64,000 nucleotides of DNA from assembly GCA_013397935.1 (NCBI GenBank), contig VZRN01001168.1, forward strand, positions 1-64,000. The letters run 5' to 3'. This stretch comes from Dasyornis broadbenti. Taxonomy: Eukaryota; Chordata; Aves; Passeriformes; Dasyornithidae. Position 1 is the stretch's first letter; every line of letters starts with the position of its first letter. Made by a program: the position numbers and the translations under genes. The notes beneath the pieces are model-generated. The model saw only the letters and a list, made by a program, of their open reading frames with translations. It had not been told where the DNA came from and searched no databases. This document shows, piece after piece, positions 38,232 to 49,507 of the stretch.

Positions 38232-39281
38232 AGTTGTGGTTTGACCCTGGCCAAATGCCAGGCACCCATGACAGCTACTCGCTCGCTCTCCCCTGGGCAG
38301 AGGAGCGGGGAGAAAAAATTAACAAAGCAGTCATGAGTCAAGATAAAGACCAGGAGGAAAACACTCCAAGGGCAAAACAGGCTCAACTTAAGGTTACACA
38401 GTGAATTTATTACTAACAGAGACAGAGCAGGATAAGGAGAAGTAAAATAAACCATTATAGACACCCTTTCTTCTCCCAACCCGTCCCTCCTTCCCACCGA
38501 ACAACACAGGGGACAGGCCATGGTGGTTTTGGTCAGTTGGTCACCAGGATCTTCTTCCACTGCTCAGGGAGAGGAGTCCTTCCCCTGCTGTGCTGTGGGG
38601 TCCCTCCCATGGGAGACAATTCTCCAACATGGTTCCAATCTCATGAGCAACAGTCATCCCAAAACTGCTGCAACATGAGTCTCTTCCCATGGGCAGACAG
38701 TCCTACCAAAATTGCTGTGGTGTGGGTCCCTCCTCCAAGGGGTGCAGTCCTCCAAGAACAAGCTGTTCCAGCCTGAAAGCAAGGGCCCCATCTCTTGACC
38801 AGGTCTTCCACTGGGCCACAGCCTCCTCCAGGCATCCACCCGCTCCAAATATGGGCACCTCCCCCACGGCTACGAGTGGATCTCTGCATCCCCTGTGGAT
38901 CCCATGGGCTGTAGGGGGACAGCTGCTCCACCATGGTCTTCACCATGGCCTGCAGAGGAAATTTGGCTCTGGCATCTGGAGCACCTCCTCCCCCTCCTTC
39001 TCCACTGACCTTGGTGTTGTTTCCCTCACATGTTCTCACCTCCTCCTCTCTGGCTAGGAAAAGCTGTGTGTGTCTTTGTTTCAAATTTCTTCTTAAATAT
39101 GTTATCACAAAGGCATTACCACCATCTCTAATTGGCCCAGCCTTGGCCAGTGGCATGTCCATCTTCAGTGCCATCAGGGATTGACTCTGCTGGTCATGGT
39201 GGAAGCTTCCAGCAGCTTCTCACAGGAGCCATCTTTGTGGCTCCCCTGCTACCAAAAACCAGGCCAAGCAAAACCAATACA
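38232..39281 (-). mobile_element. Solo LTR of avian endogenous retrovirus, 1050 bp (copy 2)
   Basis: Same family and orientation as 2255-3331. On the minus strand it begins TGTATTGGTTTTGCTTGG and ends GGGTCAAACCACAACT (the terminal CA has mutated; copy 1 keeps …GACA). A poly(A) signal is kept (TTTATT on plus at 38406-38411). After it, on the minus strand, come a GCCTGTTTTGCCC segment and a tail with GGTGCCTGGCATTTGGCCAG, which I recognise from passerine LTRs. ATTAC flanks both sides, so this is an independent insertion and not part of a segmental duplication with copy 1. A 177-codon minus frame (38641-39174) lies in the U3 part; copy 1 shares only its first ~26 codons before a stop, so I do not call it a gene. 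Confidence 0.88.
38406..38411 (-). promoter_or_regulatory. LTR polyadenylation signal (AATAAA)
   Basis: TTTATT on the plus strand; positionally equivalent to 2436-2441 in copy 1. Confidence 0.6.
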
Positions 39282-39286
39282 ATTAC
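39282..39286 (+). repeat. Right target-site duplication (ATTAC)
   Basis: Exact match to 38227-38231. Confidence 0.8.
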
Positions 39287-39404
39287 ACATTTAACATTTG
39301 TGCATCTTGCTGGCAAAGTCTCTGCACACAGTAAAAGGGATCCAAATAGGAAGCACAACAGTAACTTAAAGAACCCTGTCTTTTTTTGCTTACAACAAGT
39401 TTAT

Positions 39405-39648
39405 TGTGGGAGATAAAGAAAAGCCTTACTGTTAAATCCTGTTCACTTCTGTTCACTCTTATTTACCAAAAAGCTTCAGGGAAGTGATTGGATGGGAGGG
39501 TACATGATTGGTGGCGTATACATGGGCAGGCAGCCAATCCATGCTTAGCCCGCCTAAGCGAAGAGTATAAAAAGGCTTGGTTTTTTGCAATAAAGAGATT
39601 TTCTTCAGTCCAGAAAGGAGATCTTATGCTTTGTTCCCCAATACTACA
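39405..39648 (+). mobile_element. Short solo LTR, 244 bp (copy A)
   Basis: It begins TGTGGGAGATAAAGAAAAG and ends CCCCAATACTACA. Flanks are GTTTAT (39399-39404) and GTTTAC (39649-39654), a 6 bp duplication with one change; 6 bp is usual for class II (ERVK/alpha-beta) elements. The promoter layout is compact: CCAAT at ~39533, TATAAAAAGG at 39566-39575, and AATAAA at 39589-39594. It is homologous to 49266-49501. The family assignment (class II) is inferred from size and duplication length. Many sites that are CpG in copy B are TpG or CpA here, which suggests greater age. Confidence 0.8.
39566..39575 (+). promoter_or_regulatory. LTR TATA box (TATAAAAAGG)
   Basis: Same sequence and spacing from the CCAAT box as at 49419-49428 in copy B; AATAAA follows within 25 bp (39589-39594). 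Confidence 0.7.
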
Positions 39649-39890
39649 GTTTACAGCTATTTATCCTGTCTTTTTGGCTGCAGAAGACTGAGATCCATCA
39701 GAAACAGGTCAGAAACTGACAGCTCAATATTCTGCACAAGTGGCAAGTGCTAAACTAAAATCTATATGACTGTGGATGCACCAGCAGCAAGTCTTACCTA
39801 ATAAAGTGAAGTACAAAGGTCATAGATTAGGACTTAGGAAACAGTGTGAACCTATTTTAAAAAAAAAAAAAAAAAAAAAAAGGAAAAAAA

Positions 39891-39968
39891 AGCCAGAAAG
39901 GAAGAAATTCTTGACAATGGCNNNNGAAGAAACAAATAGCCAGACAGGAAGAAATTCTTGACAATGGC
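39891..39968 (+). repeat. 31 bp direct repeat bracketing a 4-N gap
   Basis: AGCCAGAAAGGAAGAAATTC… (39891-39921) recurs as AGCCAGACAGGAAGAAATTC… (39938-39968) with one visible mismatch. The Ns lie directly after the first copy. This is what an unmerged overlap of two sequence ends looks like, although a true tandem repeat is possible. Confidence 0.85.
39922..39925. other. Assembly gap (4 N)
   Basis: Four undetermined bases between near-identical 31 bp segments. Confidence 1.
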
Positions 39969-40039
39969 TACTGAGAAACCAGTGCCTTAACTTCTCACTC
40001 GCCTGTCAGAGTTTATTCAGTCACCACTTTTTCTCCCAG

Positions 40040-40855
40040 CACAAACCCACAGCGGACTACCGCAGGCGCCTATCGTGGGATCCATCTCATTTAAAGTCTT
40101 TATGAAATTGTCTGGAGGAGGCTGTAGAGTGAATTTACAGCAAGACAGCAGATGAGAACAAACCAGGGGGTTCATGCAGGGAGGACTGCCATTTAGAATG
40201 GTTGGAGTATTTGGCCAAGAACTTAATGAAATTAAATTAGGACAAATGGAAGTTTGTCCATCTGCACAGAAGAGTTTCTGGCAATGATATAGGCTGGGAG
40301 GCGATTGAATGGGGAGCAGCTCTGAGGAAAAGAGCCTAGAAAGCTGGGCTGACAGCACATGGAGCATGAGATGGCCCTGACAGCAAAGCCAGCCAGCTGC
40401 CACCAACCTGGTGAGAGGCTGGAGCTCTTGCCCTGCATGGAAAGGTGGGAGACTAGGGCTTATTCAGTTTGCAGAAAAAATGCTTTGGGGGAACCTTAAC
40501 AGCCATTTATCTGAACATACAGGCAGGTTATCAAAACAGAGGAGCTGGGAGCTTCACAGCAGTGTATGTCAGGGAAAAAGAGGCAAAGCTCCTAAGGCAA
40601 AGAAATGGTCAGACTGGGTATAAACAAAAAGAAAAATCCTAGGAACAAGTTCCCCAGAAAGATTGTGTAATCTTTTGAGGTTTTCAAGCCTCAAGTGAAG
40701 ACAGTCCTGAGCAGCCTGATTTGATCCTGCTTTTACAGTAGGCTGGATAAGTGACCTCTTGACAGCCCTTTCCACCTGAGTCTGCAGCTCTTTGCTGACA
40801 CAGGACATTCTCCTAGGGAAATACTCTCCCCTCCTGCCATCATATCCCACCACTC
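40040..40855 (+). mobile_element. CR1: Old CR1-type LINE, ORF2 tail plus 3' region
   Basis: A long, degraded CR1-like element. Recognisable blocks in order are GGGATCCATCTCATTTAAAG and TCTTTATGAAATTGTCTGGA (the reverse-transcriptase region reading …FxVFxxLxxG), then ATTAAATTAGGACAAATGGA, CATCTGCACAGAAGAG, CTCTGAGGAAAAGAGCC, GGGCTTATTCAGTTTGCAG, GCAGTGTATGTCAGGG, AACAAGTTCCCCAGAAAG and GTGACCTCTTGACAGCCCTT. The order matches the deep CR1 lineages shared by amniotes, in which …GACCTCTTGAGGTCCCTTCC is near the 3' end. Frames are destroyed, so the copy is ancient. Confidence 0.72.
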
Positions 40856-43800
40856 ATTAGCTTGAATCAATGCGTGTTCAATCAGGTCAGTTTAAGGAAG
40901 AAGAGAAGAATCAAGCTCACTTTTGTTCAAAAAAGTTCCAGTCTGTATCCAAAGTGTTAATAATTTTAGGCAGTATCTTATAATCACTTAATTTTAAAAA
41001 GTCATAGTGATAGTTTTGAACAAACTTGCATACTCTAAAAAGTATTTGAAATTATGATGAATTATTATATTTTTTGAAGGGAAGTAAATATGATTCCTAA
41101 AAACAAAAACTTCCAGAGCTTTATAAAGCTCCTATGGACCTATCTATAAGGCAAATAATGTAGAAGCAATATCTATTGCATAAGGAGGCATCCTGAAGGC
41201 TCTTTAATGTATTACAATAAGAAAATGGGTTGGTATATTGTTTTGTGGAATCACAGTTCCTCTACTATTGGGATGTTTTGAAATCAGGTCGTGTACTTAT
41301 AATAATAACAGTTATTTCAACATAATCAGAATAAAGAGGACATATAGAAGAATACAGACCTAATAAGCCTCAGGGGTCTTATTCTCAGGAGAGAAAACTG
41401 TACTTCAAGAGCCTTGTTGGTGGCAGAAGAAGAGATTAATATAACTTTGGCTTTAAGATACAGGTTTTACTGACTATTTTGCTTCTTGCTTTTGTGCAGA
41501 TTGTATGTTCATGGAAAAAAGTTTTAAATTTCTATGTATCGCCTTAAAAGAATATTTGGTATGAAAAGTTAATAGATCAATCTATACACACACACAGGGA
41601 AATACCCAAATATAAAGGCACATCATGAGAAGTTTCACTGTAAGAACTGTGACAAACTTCCATAAAAAGGAGTCAAATTATTAGGGCATAATTTAGTTCA
41701 GGTTCTGTCATAAGGATCTTACCACAAATTACATGGTCCAGATGAAATCAGTGAATATTAATGAAATATCAGAGGTCTCAGGAAAACATCTTGGAGTCAG
41801 TGTAAAATTATACATGCTTCCTCTAGTAATCTCCTTGCTGTAATTATTTAATAGAAATAAGAATGTTCCTATTTGTGTTCACACTGCAGCCCTCTACAGC
41901 TGGATAGAAAACAGTAGCTTAATTTTTTGAGACTTTTTTGTATTTCAAAGCTTGCAAAACTATATAAAATCAAAATAATCTATATAGTCTCTACATAAAG
42001 CACAGATGTGTAATCTGTCTCAGAACAAAAATGGAAACCAAGACATCCACAGTTGCCTGGAAGCTGTGAGTTTAGGAGTGCTTCCAAGTTACATGCTTCT
42101 TTATAACAGGAGACAGGAAAAGAAGCAGTTTGTGATAAAAATCAAAACCAAACCAGAAAATATGGACTCACAAGGCTATGCTTGCAATTTCCCTGTGCTA
42201 TTACAGTTTGATGGAGGGGGAACTGAATCAATCCATGTTAGGTAGGATATGAGGACAAATCAAGAATTTAATAACAGCCTACATTAGCATTGAACAAGAC
42301 AATACAAATAAGGCTTGTTTTCCAAAGATCATGATCTGACTGTGCAGTCTCGGTCCTCATTGTGATTTAAACCTGTCCTTTACACAGGGCTTCTACTTTC
42401 TCCATTCACCTCTTTATCATTTTCCAACTGCATATGTAACATTACTTCAGGTTCTTTCTCCAAGTCACTCCCTGTCTGTCTTGGAAACCTTTCAAATTAC
42501 CTGCTTCTTCTAGGAAAAAACATAGAACAAAATATATAAATCCAAATGAAGTTTTTTTCTGTGCTTCAAGTGAAATCTCATCTCACAAAATCTAATAATA
42601 CAAAACTGTGTGCATAGTATTTCAAGCTCATGCATTATTTGTAGACTTGAAGAGAAATAATTATATTGTTGTTTCTCGATATTTACAACTGAACCTTAGC
42701 TTTTTTCAGAAAAGTACTTTCATATTTGATTTTAGTAACATTAATTCTGTTAACTACTTAGCATTCTGGAGGAACTACTGGAAATTCAGCACATCAATCT
42801 CTTCTATTAAGTATCAAAAAGCTTCACATTCACCTACTATTTCTAAAGGTCTTTGTTAATTAAGGAAAATAAAAATAGAACATATTTCCATCAGATACAT
42901 ACACTAAAAAAATTGACAGAAGTAACTTAGTAAAAATCCTTCATATTTCATTATCAATTGCCTTCACAGTAACTACTAAGCCTTCCAATTTGTATACCCA
43001 TTTTTAACAGTGACTGCTTACAGTAATCGGATTAGGATCCTCACGAAAGCCACTGACAAGTGCATGGTTGATTATAATTAAGTGTACATGAAGGATCTGG
43101 GATTTAATCTTGAGAGACAGAAATTCTGTCCCAGTAAGATTTTTCTTTCAGAAATGTCAGTAACTTGTCCATTTACTTCTCTCCTTGTTTTTAAGATTTT
43201 TTTTCAATTTCTCATTTCTAAATCAAATCCATTATTCTTTCTGGCTGATGGCTTAGATTCTGCACATATTATCCTATTATCCTGATACTCCTCCTCTATT
43301 TTGTAAATTCTTTCTACCTACTTGTTCATTTATTTTTATTTTGTAGAGTAGCGTCAGACAATTTTCTGTATGTATAAAAGTTATGCTCATTGTGTTCAAA
43401 CAGCTCATTTCTCCTTCACCTTTTTCCTCAAATACATTTCTTTTTATTCTAAACTAAGGATAAAATGACATCTTCTTTTTTGTTTTTTCCACACTGGCAC
43501 ACTTTAATTGATCTGCAAAAAATGTCAGAATATATTGAAGCTGAACAGCTGAATATAGCACTTCAATCAGTGCCAAAGCTATTTTTTACAATGTCTTCTA
43601 AACAAAAACAACAACAGAAATGAGAACTGCAGCTCAAAGACTGGATTGTTTAATTTCTTATTTAACTGCTTTGGGCTGAACAACTCCTGTTTTGATGACT
43701 GATCTGCACCCCTGCATCATAAAAGAGCAGATTCTACTTCATTTTCAGAACTCTCTGAAAGGCGGTATTGCTTCTCCAAAGTATCAGTTTTAAGAGGTTT

Positions 43801-45277
43801 TTTGTTTTTGTTTTCCCACTAAATGTAACTTTTGTAAAAAATGTAAACATGATTATCCCAGAAGGCAGAATGACAGATATGCTAAAACTGCTTTTTCTAT
43901 CACTTCTGTAATCATGTGAAATCCACAGGGAAAGCAAAAACATAAACCCACATATATTATATGACCTACATAGTCTTGAAATTGTTGCTAAACCAATGCT
44001 TATGTTTTGCACTGTGTTAAGATGAAAAATAGCTCTTAAATTATGCAACATATGACAAATTCAGTTGTCTTTGTCAAAAATTTAAAAACCCTACATACAA
44101 AGAAATTTAATTTGATTGCCAACTTGTCAGTAAACTACAAACTCATTGGCAAGGCACCTAAAAGGAATTCTTATCCCTGCAGGGTTTATATAGGAATTTC
44201 ATCAGTATTATAAAATGTTTAGAATATTAGTGCAGATTTAAGAAGAAGAAGATTTAAATTTAAGATTTAAGAAGATTTATCTGAGGCAGGATTTTATGTA
44301 CCTGTGAGTTGTCTGATGAGTTTCAACCACCTTGAGAAGGACTGCAATGGGTATAACACCAGTAGTTTGCTGTAAGCAGCCACAAGGTCATTTTAAGTTC
44401 TTCTAGAAGATTCTAGCAACTATCAAAGCAGTCTGTAATTAGGAGACCATCTAAACATCAATGAAAATACTCAAGTTACAAGGTAGGTTTCATAAAACAA
44501 AAACCTCCCACTACCAAAACCTCCATGAGCTAATGTGACAAGACAGCTACACCAGCTGCTCAGGACTGAGCAACCAGACAACAAAAAGTTTTCAACTGCA
44601 CAGGTCCCAGGTGTACCTGTCACTGATCATCTTCAGAGTGCGAATACGAAGCTTTGCTGAGTTCAAGATGACAACTGACAGATCTGTCTCCTGATGCCCT
44701 TTCCAAGACACTGTGATGCTGAAACTAAACCACTCTTCAGTACTGAGAGCTACAAACTTTGATCAATTCTTCTTTTTTGTTTCAGACCAAGCTGAACAAT
44801 AATCAAGTGAAGAAAGGTGATTAACAAAACAGCTACACCACCTGGCGTAAATAAGTAAAATAGCCCTGCACCAGCTCACACAGCTGAAATCCCTCATACT
44901 GTGCAGAGTAGAAGAAGAGGAAGATCTATATTTCTGCCACTCTCCCACTGTGGAGAGCAGGACGGCTCTTCATAGTTGTTGTAGTCACAATTTAGGAACC
45001 ACAGTTTGTCAACTATAGATTTAAAGTGACTTCCCCAGAAGGAGGATTTATGTAGACACATACCAAACTATGAGCTGCTCTATACTAAGTTAGGAACTGC
45101 TACGTAAAACCTCACAATACAGGTTTAGCTAAACTCTTGGCAAACTTACATTTTGGTGCCCTACAATTCTCTGATAATATGTATTGACAAAACTTATGCC
45201 TCACAAATGTACAAGTTGAGTGTTCAAACTTGGGTGATTTTGGAAAAAAAGAAGAGCTACTCTAAATTATTGCTGTG
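40856..45277. other. Unrecognised AT-rich DNA
   Basis: No CR1 or LTR recognised and no credible exon. The segment 44240-44285 is a local jumble of AAGATTTAA units. Confidence 0.5.
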
Positions 45278-45369
45278 CACATATACATACACACACACGC
45301 ACGCACATACATACACACATATATATAGTATGTATGCCTAAATACATATACATATGTGTATATACATAC
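45278..45369. repeat. Compound (CA)n/(TA)n microsatellite
   Basis: Mixed CATACACACACACACGCACG and ATACATATACATATGTGTAT tracts, alternating purine-pyrimidine over ~90 bp. Confidence 0.9.
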
Positions 45370-47068
45370 CTTTTCCAAATTGGAAATGTGGAAGCTTCTC
45401 AGTTTAAGAGAACCAGGAGACTTTAGCAGATGCCTTATTACAGAATCCTATCCATGCCCACAGCTTTTAAGGATGAACACAATTTGCATAGTACTCACAC
45501 AAAACTCCAGACAGAATATTTGTAATTCAGATTTGGCTTACAATGTATTCATTTACATTTTATAATGACTTTAGCGGTCAAAAAAAGGACAAGAATGAAA
45601 TAGGTTTTTTCCCCAGATACCAGAAAATAAAATGAACATATTCAGTGCACCAGTAGTAAGACCACAGCCTCAATTTTGAGTATCACCATCAAGGAAAGAA
45701 ATTGAAGCAGCCAGATTAAGCACTTACTTTGCCCTATGAACTTTATGAAACACAGACCCTCTAAACCCCCTCTTAAAACTGGTATCTGAAATTCTAATGA
45801 AATCTCAGCTGAATAAGGAACTTGTCCTCTTTCCTCCAAACACAGTAACTCTATATTCATTCTTTGATGCATGCACCTAAAGCCCCATTAAAGTTAATGG
45901 GAGTTACATGGGCACCTAAGTGGGAATAACCCCATAAATATTCTTAAAGGGCACATAGAGTAAAAAAGCAAATTCTTCACAAGTAGATTTTTTTAATATA
46001 TTATGTAAACTTGTTGCAATTTGGAGTAAGTTCCGAACAGGAAGAAAGAGCAATGGGAGGAATTTCCAACCTGGCTTTAAATTACAATTGCAGGAAATCA
46101 GGCTGCTCCTTTCAAAACTGGAGATAATAGAAAGCCCCCAGATTAGTTATATCTCTCTGTTATTGGGAATAATTTAAGCAAACTTCTTCAAAGACCATGA
46201 TGTATTTACCAAGATTGATAAATTTAACTATCCTTTAAAATCCTTGCCTTCAAAAGGTTTTCTTTCCTTTTCAGAAAACAAGATGGCACATTTAAAATAA
46301 AATCTGAAAGTGTTCTGAGCACATTTTCTGTTTCAACTACAGTTTTGGTAAAGGGCACTCTATCTGTTCCATCAAAAGCCAAGAAGCAAGGCAGATATAG
46401 CTGGCGTCCTAGATTTGCTCTTATTTATTGAGTCCCATGAAAATAGGTAAGGAAAATGTAAATCCAACACTGGGGAAGAAAGGATTTAATAATACCTTAC
46501 TAGATCAGTGGCTGCATTACTTCTATTTCCACATTGGGGAAATAGAATATAAGAGAATAGTGCACAGAATTAAGAAACAACCACTTATCGTAGTCACCAG
46601 GCTGACCCAGGATATTATTCAGCATGACAAAACACTGACAGCCCTCTTTTACATATTTTGCCTACACAAGCACCTCAAAGATTCAAGATTTCTGCTGCAA
46701 GGGTGGAGAGAAATTACATGGAAACAGGAATAGAAAATCTCTCCCACAGTTAACAAATAATAGTACCACTTTTCACAGTTCCATAAACAAGATCAGCAAA
46801 TATGTCTGGATGGTTCACACACACACAACTTGTCCTCCCTAACTTCTTTTTCTCCCCTTGATGCCTGATGATTTTTACCTTTTCTTTTTTATATGCCCTT
46901 TTATATTTATATATACCATTTTATATGTTTTTATACCTTTTATATATCCTCTGTATTCTCTGTACCCTTAGCCTACATGCTTGTAATTTTTTTAGTCTGA
47001 TATTCTAGCTTTATTTTGGGGTTCTCCTAGGCAGGAAGACCAAACATCCCCAGCAGGAGGCTGGTGAG
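45370..47068. other. Unrecognised DNA, pyrimidine/AT-rich toward the end
   Basis: Around 46880-46950 TTTTATAT-containing words recur. No gene is visible; the 101-codon frame at 46428-46733 has no recognisable domain and ordinary composition. Confidence 0.45.
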
Positions 47069-47073
47069 CCCTA

Positions 47074-47400
47074 TGCTATCTCAAAACTCGTGGTTTCAAC
47101 CTTGGTTGAAACTTTCTCTCTGGAACATATTTAGTAAACTGGGCTCAAGCCTCATCTGGGGGGAATTCTTTAGAGTAGGGGGACATTACTTCATTTATTA
47201 AGCTTGTAATTGAGGGATCCTAGACAGATATGCTGATTTGCGAGTCTATAAAAATTGTATACGTTTTATAGGGTGGGCATCTCGGCCTGTTTCACCTTGA
47301 AGACCTGTGCACCTAGGATCCTATTAAAATACCAAAGTAAAACCCTTTTATCCTTCTAACCATGCCTAGCTCATCATTCTAAGACGAGCAAAAGGCAACA
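47074..47400 (+). mobile_element. LTR-like block, ~330 bp
   Basis: The 3' part reads CACCTAGGATCCTATTAAAA, then CCATGCCTAGCTCATCATTC and AAGACGAGCAAAAGGCAACA. I recognise the TTCTAAGACGAGC…GGCAACA ending from avian retroviral LTRs. ATTAAA near 47322 is a possible poly(A) signal and CTATAAAAATTG near 47246 a possible TATA box. The 5' edge is tentative: TGCTATCTC at 47074 is preceded by CCCTA (47069-47073) and the 3' end is followed by CCCTC (47401-47405), a 4/5 match. It includes a perfect 9 bp inverted repeat at 47093-47112. Confidence 0.55.
47093..47112. repeat. 20 bp hairpin: GTTTCAACC-TT-GGTTGAAAC
   Basis: Perfect 9 bp arms separated by TT, near the 5' edge of the LTR-like block. Confidence 0.9.
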
Positions 47401-49259
47401 CCCTCACCTTCCCAGCCTGGGGATAACCCATATTGCCATGCACAAAACACCTACCACACTTGCTCCCCATCTCCAGATCGTCTGTGCTTGAATTCTTGTT
47501 TCCTCTCTCTACCCATCCAGTCCCTTATTTTGTCCTCAATCTCATCAATCATTTTCTTTTTTGGGATCTGAATCTGAGTATTTCTTTAAAACTTTACTCC
47601 AGTTCTCAGCTTCTCCCCAAAGGCTTTAAACTCCCATTCTCACAATACTCTATCTACTGCCCTCAATTTTACATTCAAATTCAGTTTCTCTGTACCATCA
47701 CAGTGTCCTCCAACATTCCATTTACACAGCAAACAAACTTCTCATCAGCTTCTTTACCCAATTCCCACATTTTTTCAAACGAAGCCTGCACAAACCGGTT
47801 CCTGCTCTTCTTTCCAATATATTACAGTTTCTTGTTCTAACCTATTCTAATAATTGCCGCTATGTCTATAAAAACACTATCTTTTGCATCCCTATGACAG
47901 AAACAAAAAAAAAAAATCAAGAAAAAAATAAAAGAAAAAATAGAAGAAAATAATTCTCCTTGCTTTTTATTTCTGTGTTCAGTCACACCACAGCCTTGGA
48001 AATAAGGAAAAGTAACTGCAGGAAATTTTCAGATCCACCATGCACGGTATAGAAAAAGACCTCTGCATGTGAATTCTAACGCATTTACCTACCATGTGTA
48101 CACTAGTCTCTACAAAACATGGGCAAAGCAATATTTTTGCAAAGACATATAATTTATCCAAAGTGGAACAACACCTTTCGAAAAAGTAGAAAAAAGCAAA
48201 GTTTATGACATTTTGTCATAAAACCAACCTGCATCTCAAATGTTGCATCTCTGCTTTACTGCATAAGTGCATTAGAACTTGACAACTAAAGGGTTGCAAA
48301 TATGTTGGTGAGTATTTTTTCCCTTGTTTCATTCCACTGAAATGACTGAGCCTTCTTTTGCTGAAACTATCCCAGCCTAAGTGTATACCCAATGTGGGAA
48401 AATGTCCACACTGGCAGGAAAGTTAGGTTCCAGAAATTAAGGAGTCATAACAAAAATGTTCTTTCTCCTTCAACAGCACTAGAAATGAAGAGCTCAATGT
48501 GTGATAAGTATCAGGTAAACTTTCTTCACTGCACCTTCCATTTTACACTCAATTGAGCTCTTATGTTCCCTCTCACTCCTTTTGTTTCCACTTTTTTTTT
48601 GCTGCCAAACTCATTGCAATCTTTTGACAAATCCAGGCAAATCTGATGGGGATCTGGGGCAGGAGCACAGTTAAAAAATGTTGCAGGGTCAGGCAGAATG
48701 AGGTGTCGTGCCCAGGTATTTTGTAGTGGTGGTAAATGTGGAATAACAGACCTTGGTGTTTCCCCTTTACTGCAAGGTGCATTGCCACCAGAACAGAGCA
48801 CCTGCCATTCTCTGAAACTGTTCAGGCTGTGTTTCTGTCAAAAATATTTTGTCCAAAGATGTAGCAGAAATTCTTATCATAAACTGGACTTTGTAAGTCA
48901 GTGATCCATCATTTTGTTTCATAAACTTTGGCACAGTCCTCCATCAAAAAATGCAGTAGCTGACCATAGATGGAACCAATATTAATATGAGAGGGATGAG
49001 GACACAAAGCAGATCTGGGAAAGGAAAAAAATCATTTCTCAGGCCCTGCTTTCTCTCCCCAGACACAAATTTCTTCCAAATGCCTTTTGGAAGTATCTAG
49101 TTTACATGAGCAATTGAGTCAGGGTAACGATCTGACTTTTCCCAAATATTATCTTACATGAAACACGATCACTTTAAGACAGAACACATATAACTTTTTT
49201 AATTGGGGAGACATTTTTCTGCTAATGGAAAGCAAGCCACCATTTTCCACACTGAGCAG
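47401..49259. other. Unrecognised non-coding DNA
   Basis: 47430-47840 is pyrimidine-rich on the plus strand, which explains its 135-codon open frame; no domain is seen. There is an A-rich run at ~47906-47950. No repeat family recognised. Confidence 0.5.
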
Positions 49260-49265
49260 CACCAT

Positions 49266-49501
49266 TATAGGAGATGGTACTTGAGTCTGCCCAGACGCTT
49301 CCTGCGAGAGGCAGGGATTGGTCAGCGAGACGCATGGACACTGCATGGTGATTGGATGGGAGTGCGCGTGATTGACAGGTGCGCAGCCAATCCGCGCCTA
49401 CCCCGCCCAAGCGGAGGGTATAAAAAGGCTTGTTTGCCTGTTCATAAAAGATTTTCTGAACACCACCCAAGGAGATCATTGCCTTGCTCCCCAATGCTAC
49501 A
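49266..49501 (+). mobile_element. Short solo LTR, 236 bp (copy B)
   Basis: Homologous to 39405-39648. Its left terminus is TATAGGAGATGG (copy A: TGTGGGAGATAA) and its right terminus is CCCCAATGCTACA. Flanks are CACCAT (49260-49265) and CACGAT (49502-49507), a 6 bp duplication with one change. It has CCAAT boxes near 49318 (as ATTGG) and 49387, a GC box-like CCCCGCCC near 49401, and TATAAAAAGG at 49419-49428. The AATAAA of copy A is CATAAAAG here. CpG sites are well kept (GTGCGCGTG, CCGCGCC), unlike copy A. It is a solo LTR with no internal retroviral sequence. Confidence 0.8.
49419..49428 (+). promoter_or_regulatory. LTR TATA box (TATAAAAAGG)
   Basis: Conserved with copy A and preceded by CCAAT and CCCCGCCC motifs: an apparently intact class II LTR core promoter. 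Confidence 0.7.
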
Positions 49502-49507
49502 CACGAT

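Larger units (their letters stand above)
39655..40039. other. Spacer with poly(A) run and assembly gap
   Basis: It contains a ~22 bp A run at 39859-39881, a 4-N gap at 39922-39925, and a 31 bp segment present on both sides of the gap. Confidence 0.8.

Noticed and set aside
47433..47840. 135-codon hydrophobic frame that could suggest a membrane protein
   Set aside because: The plus strand is pyrimidine-rich, so Phe/Leu/Ser/Pro codons follow from composition. No recognisable family.
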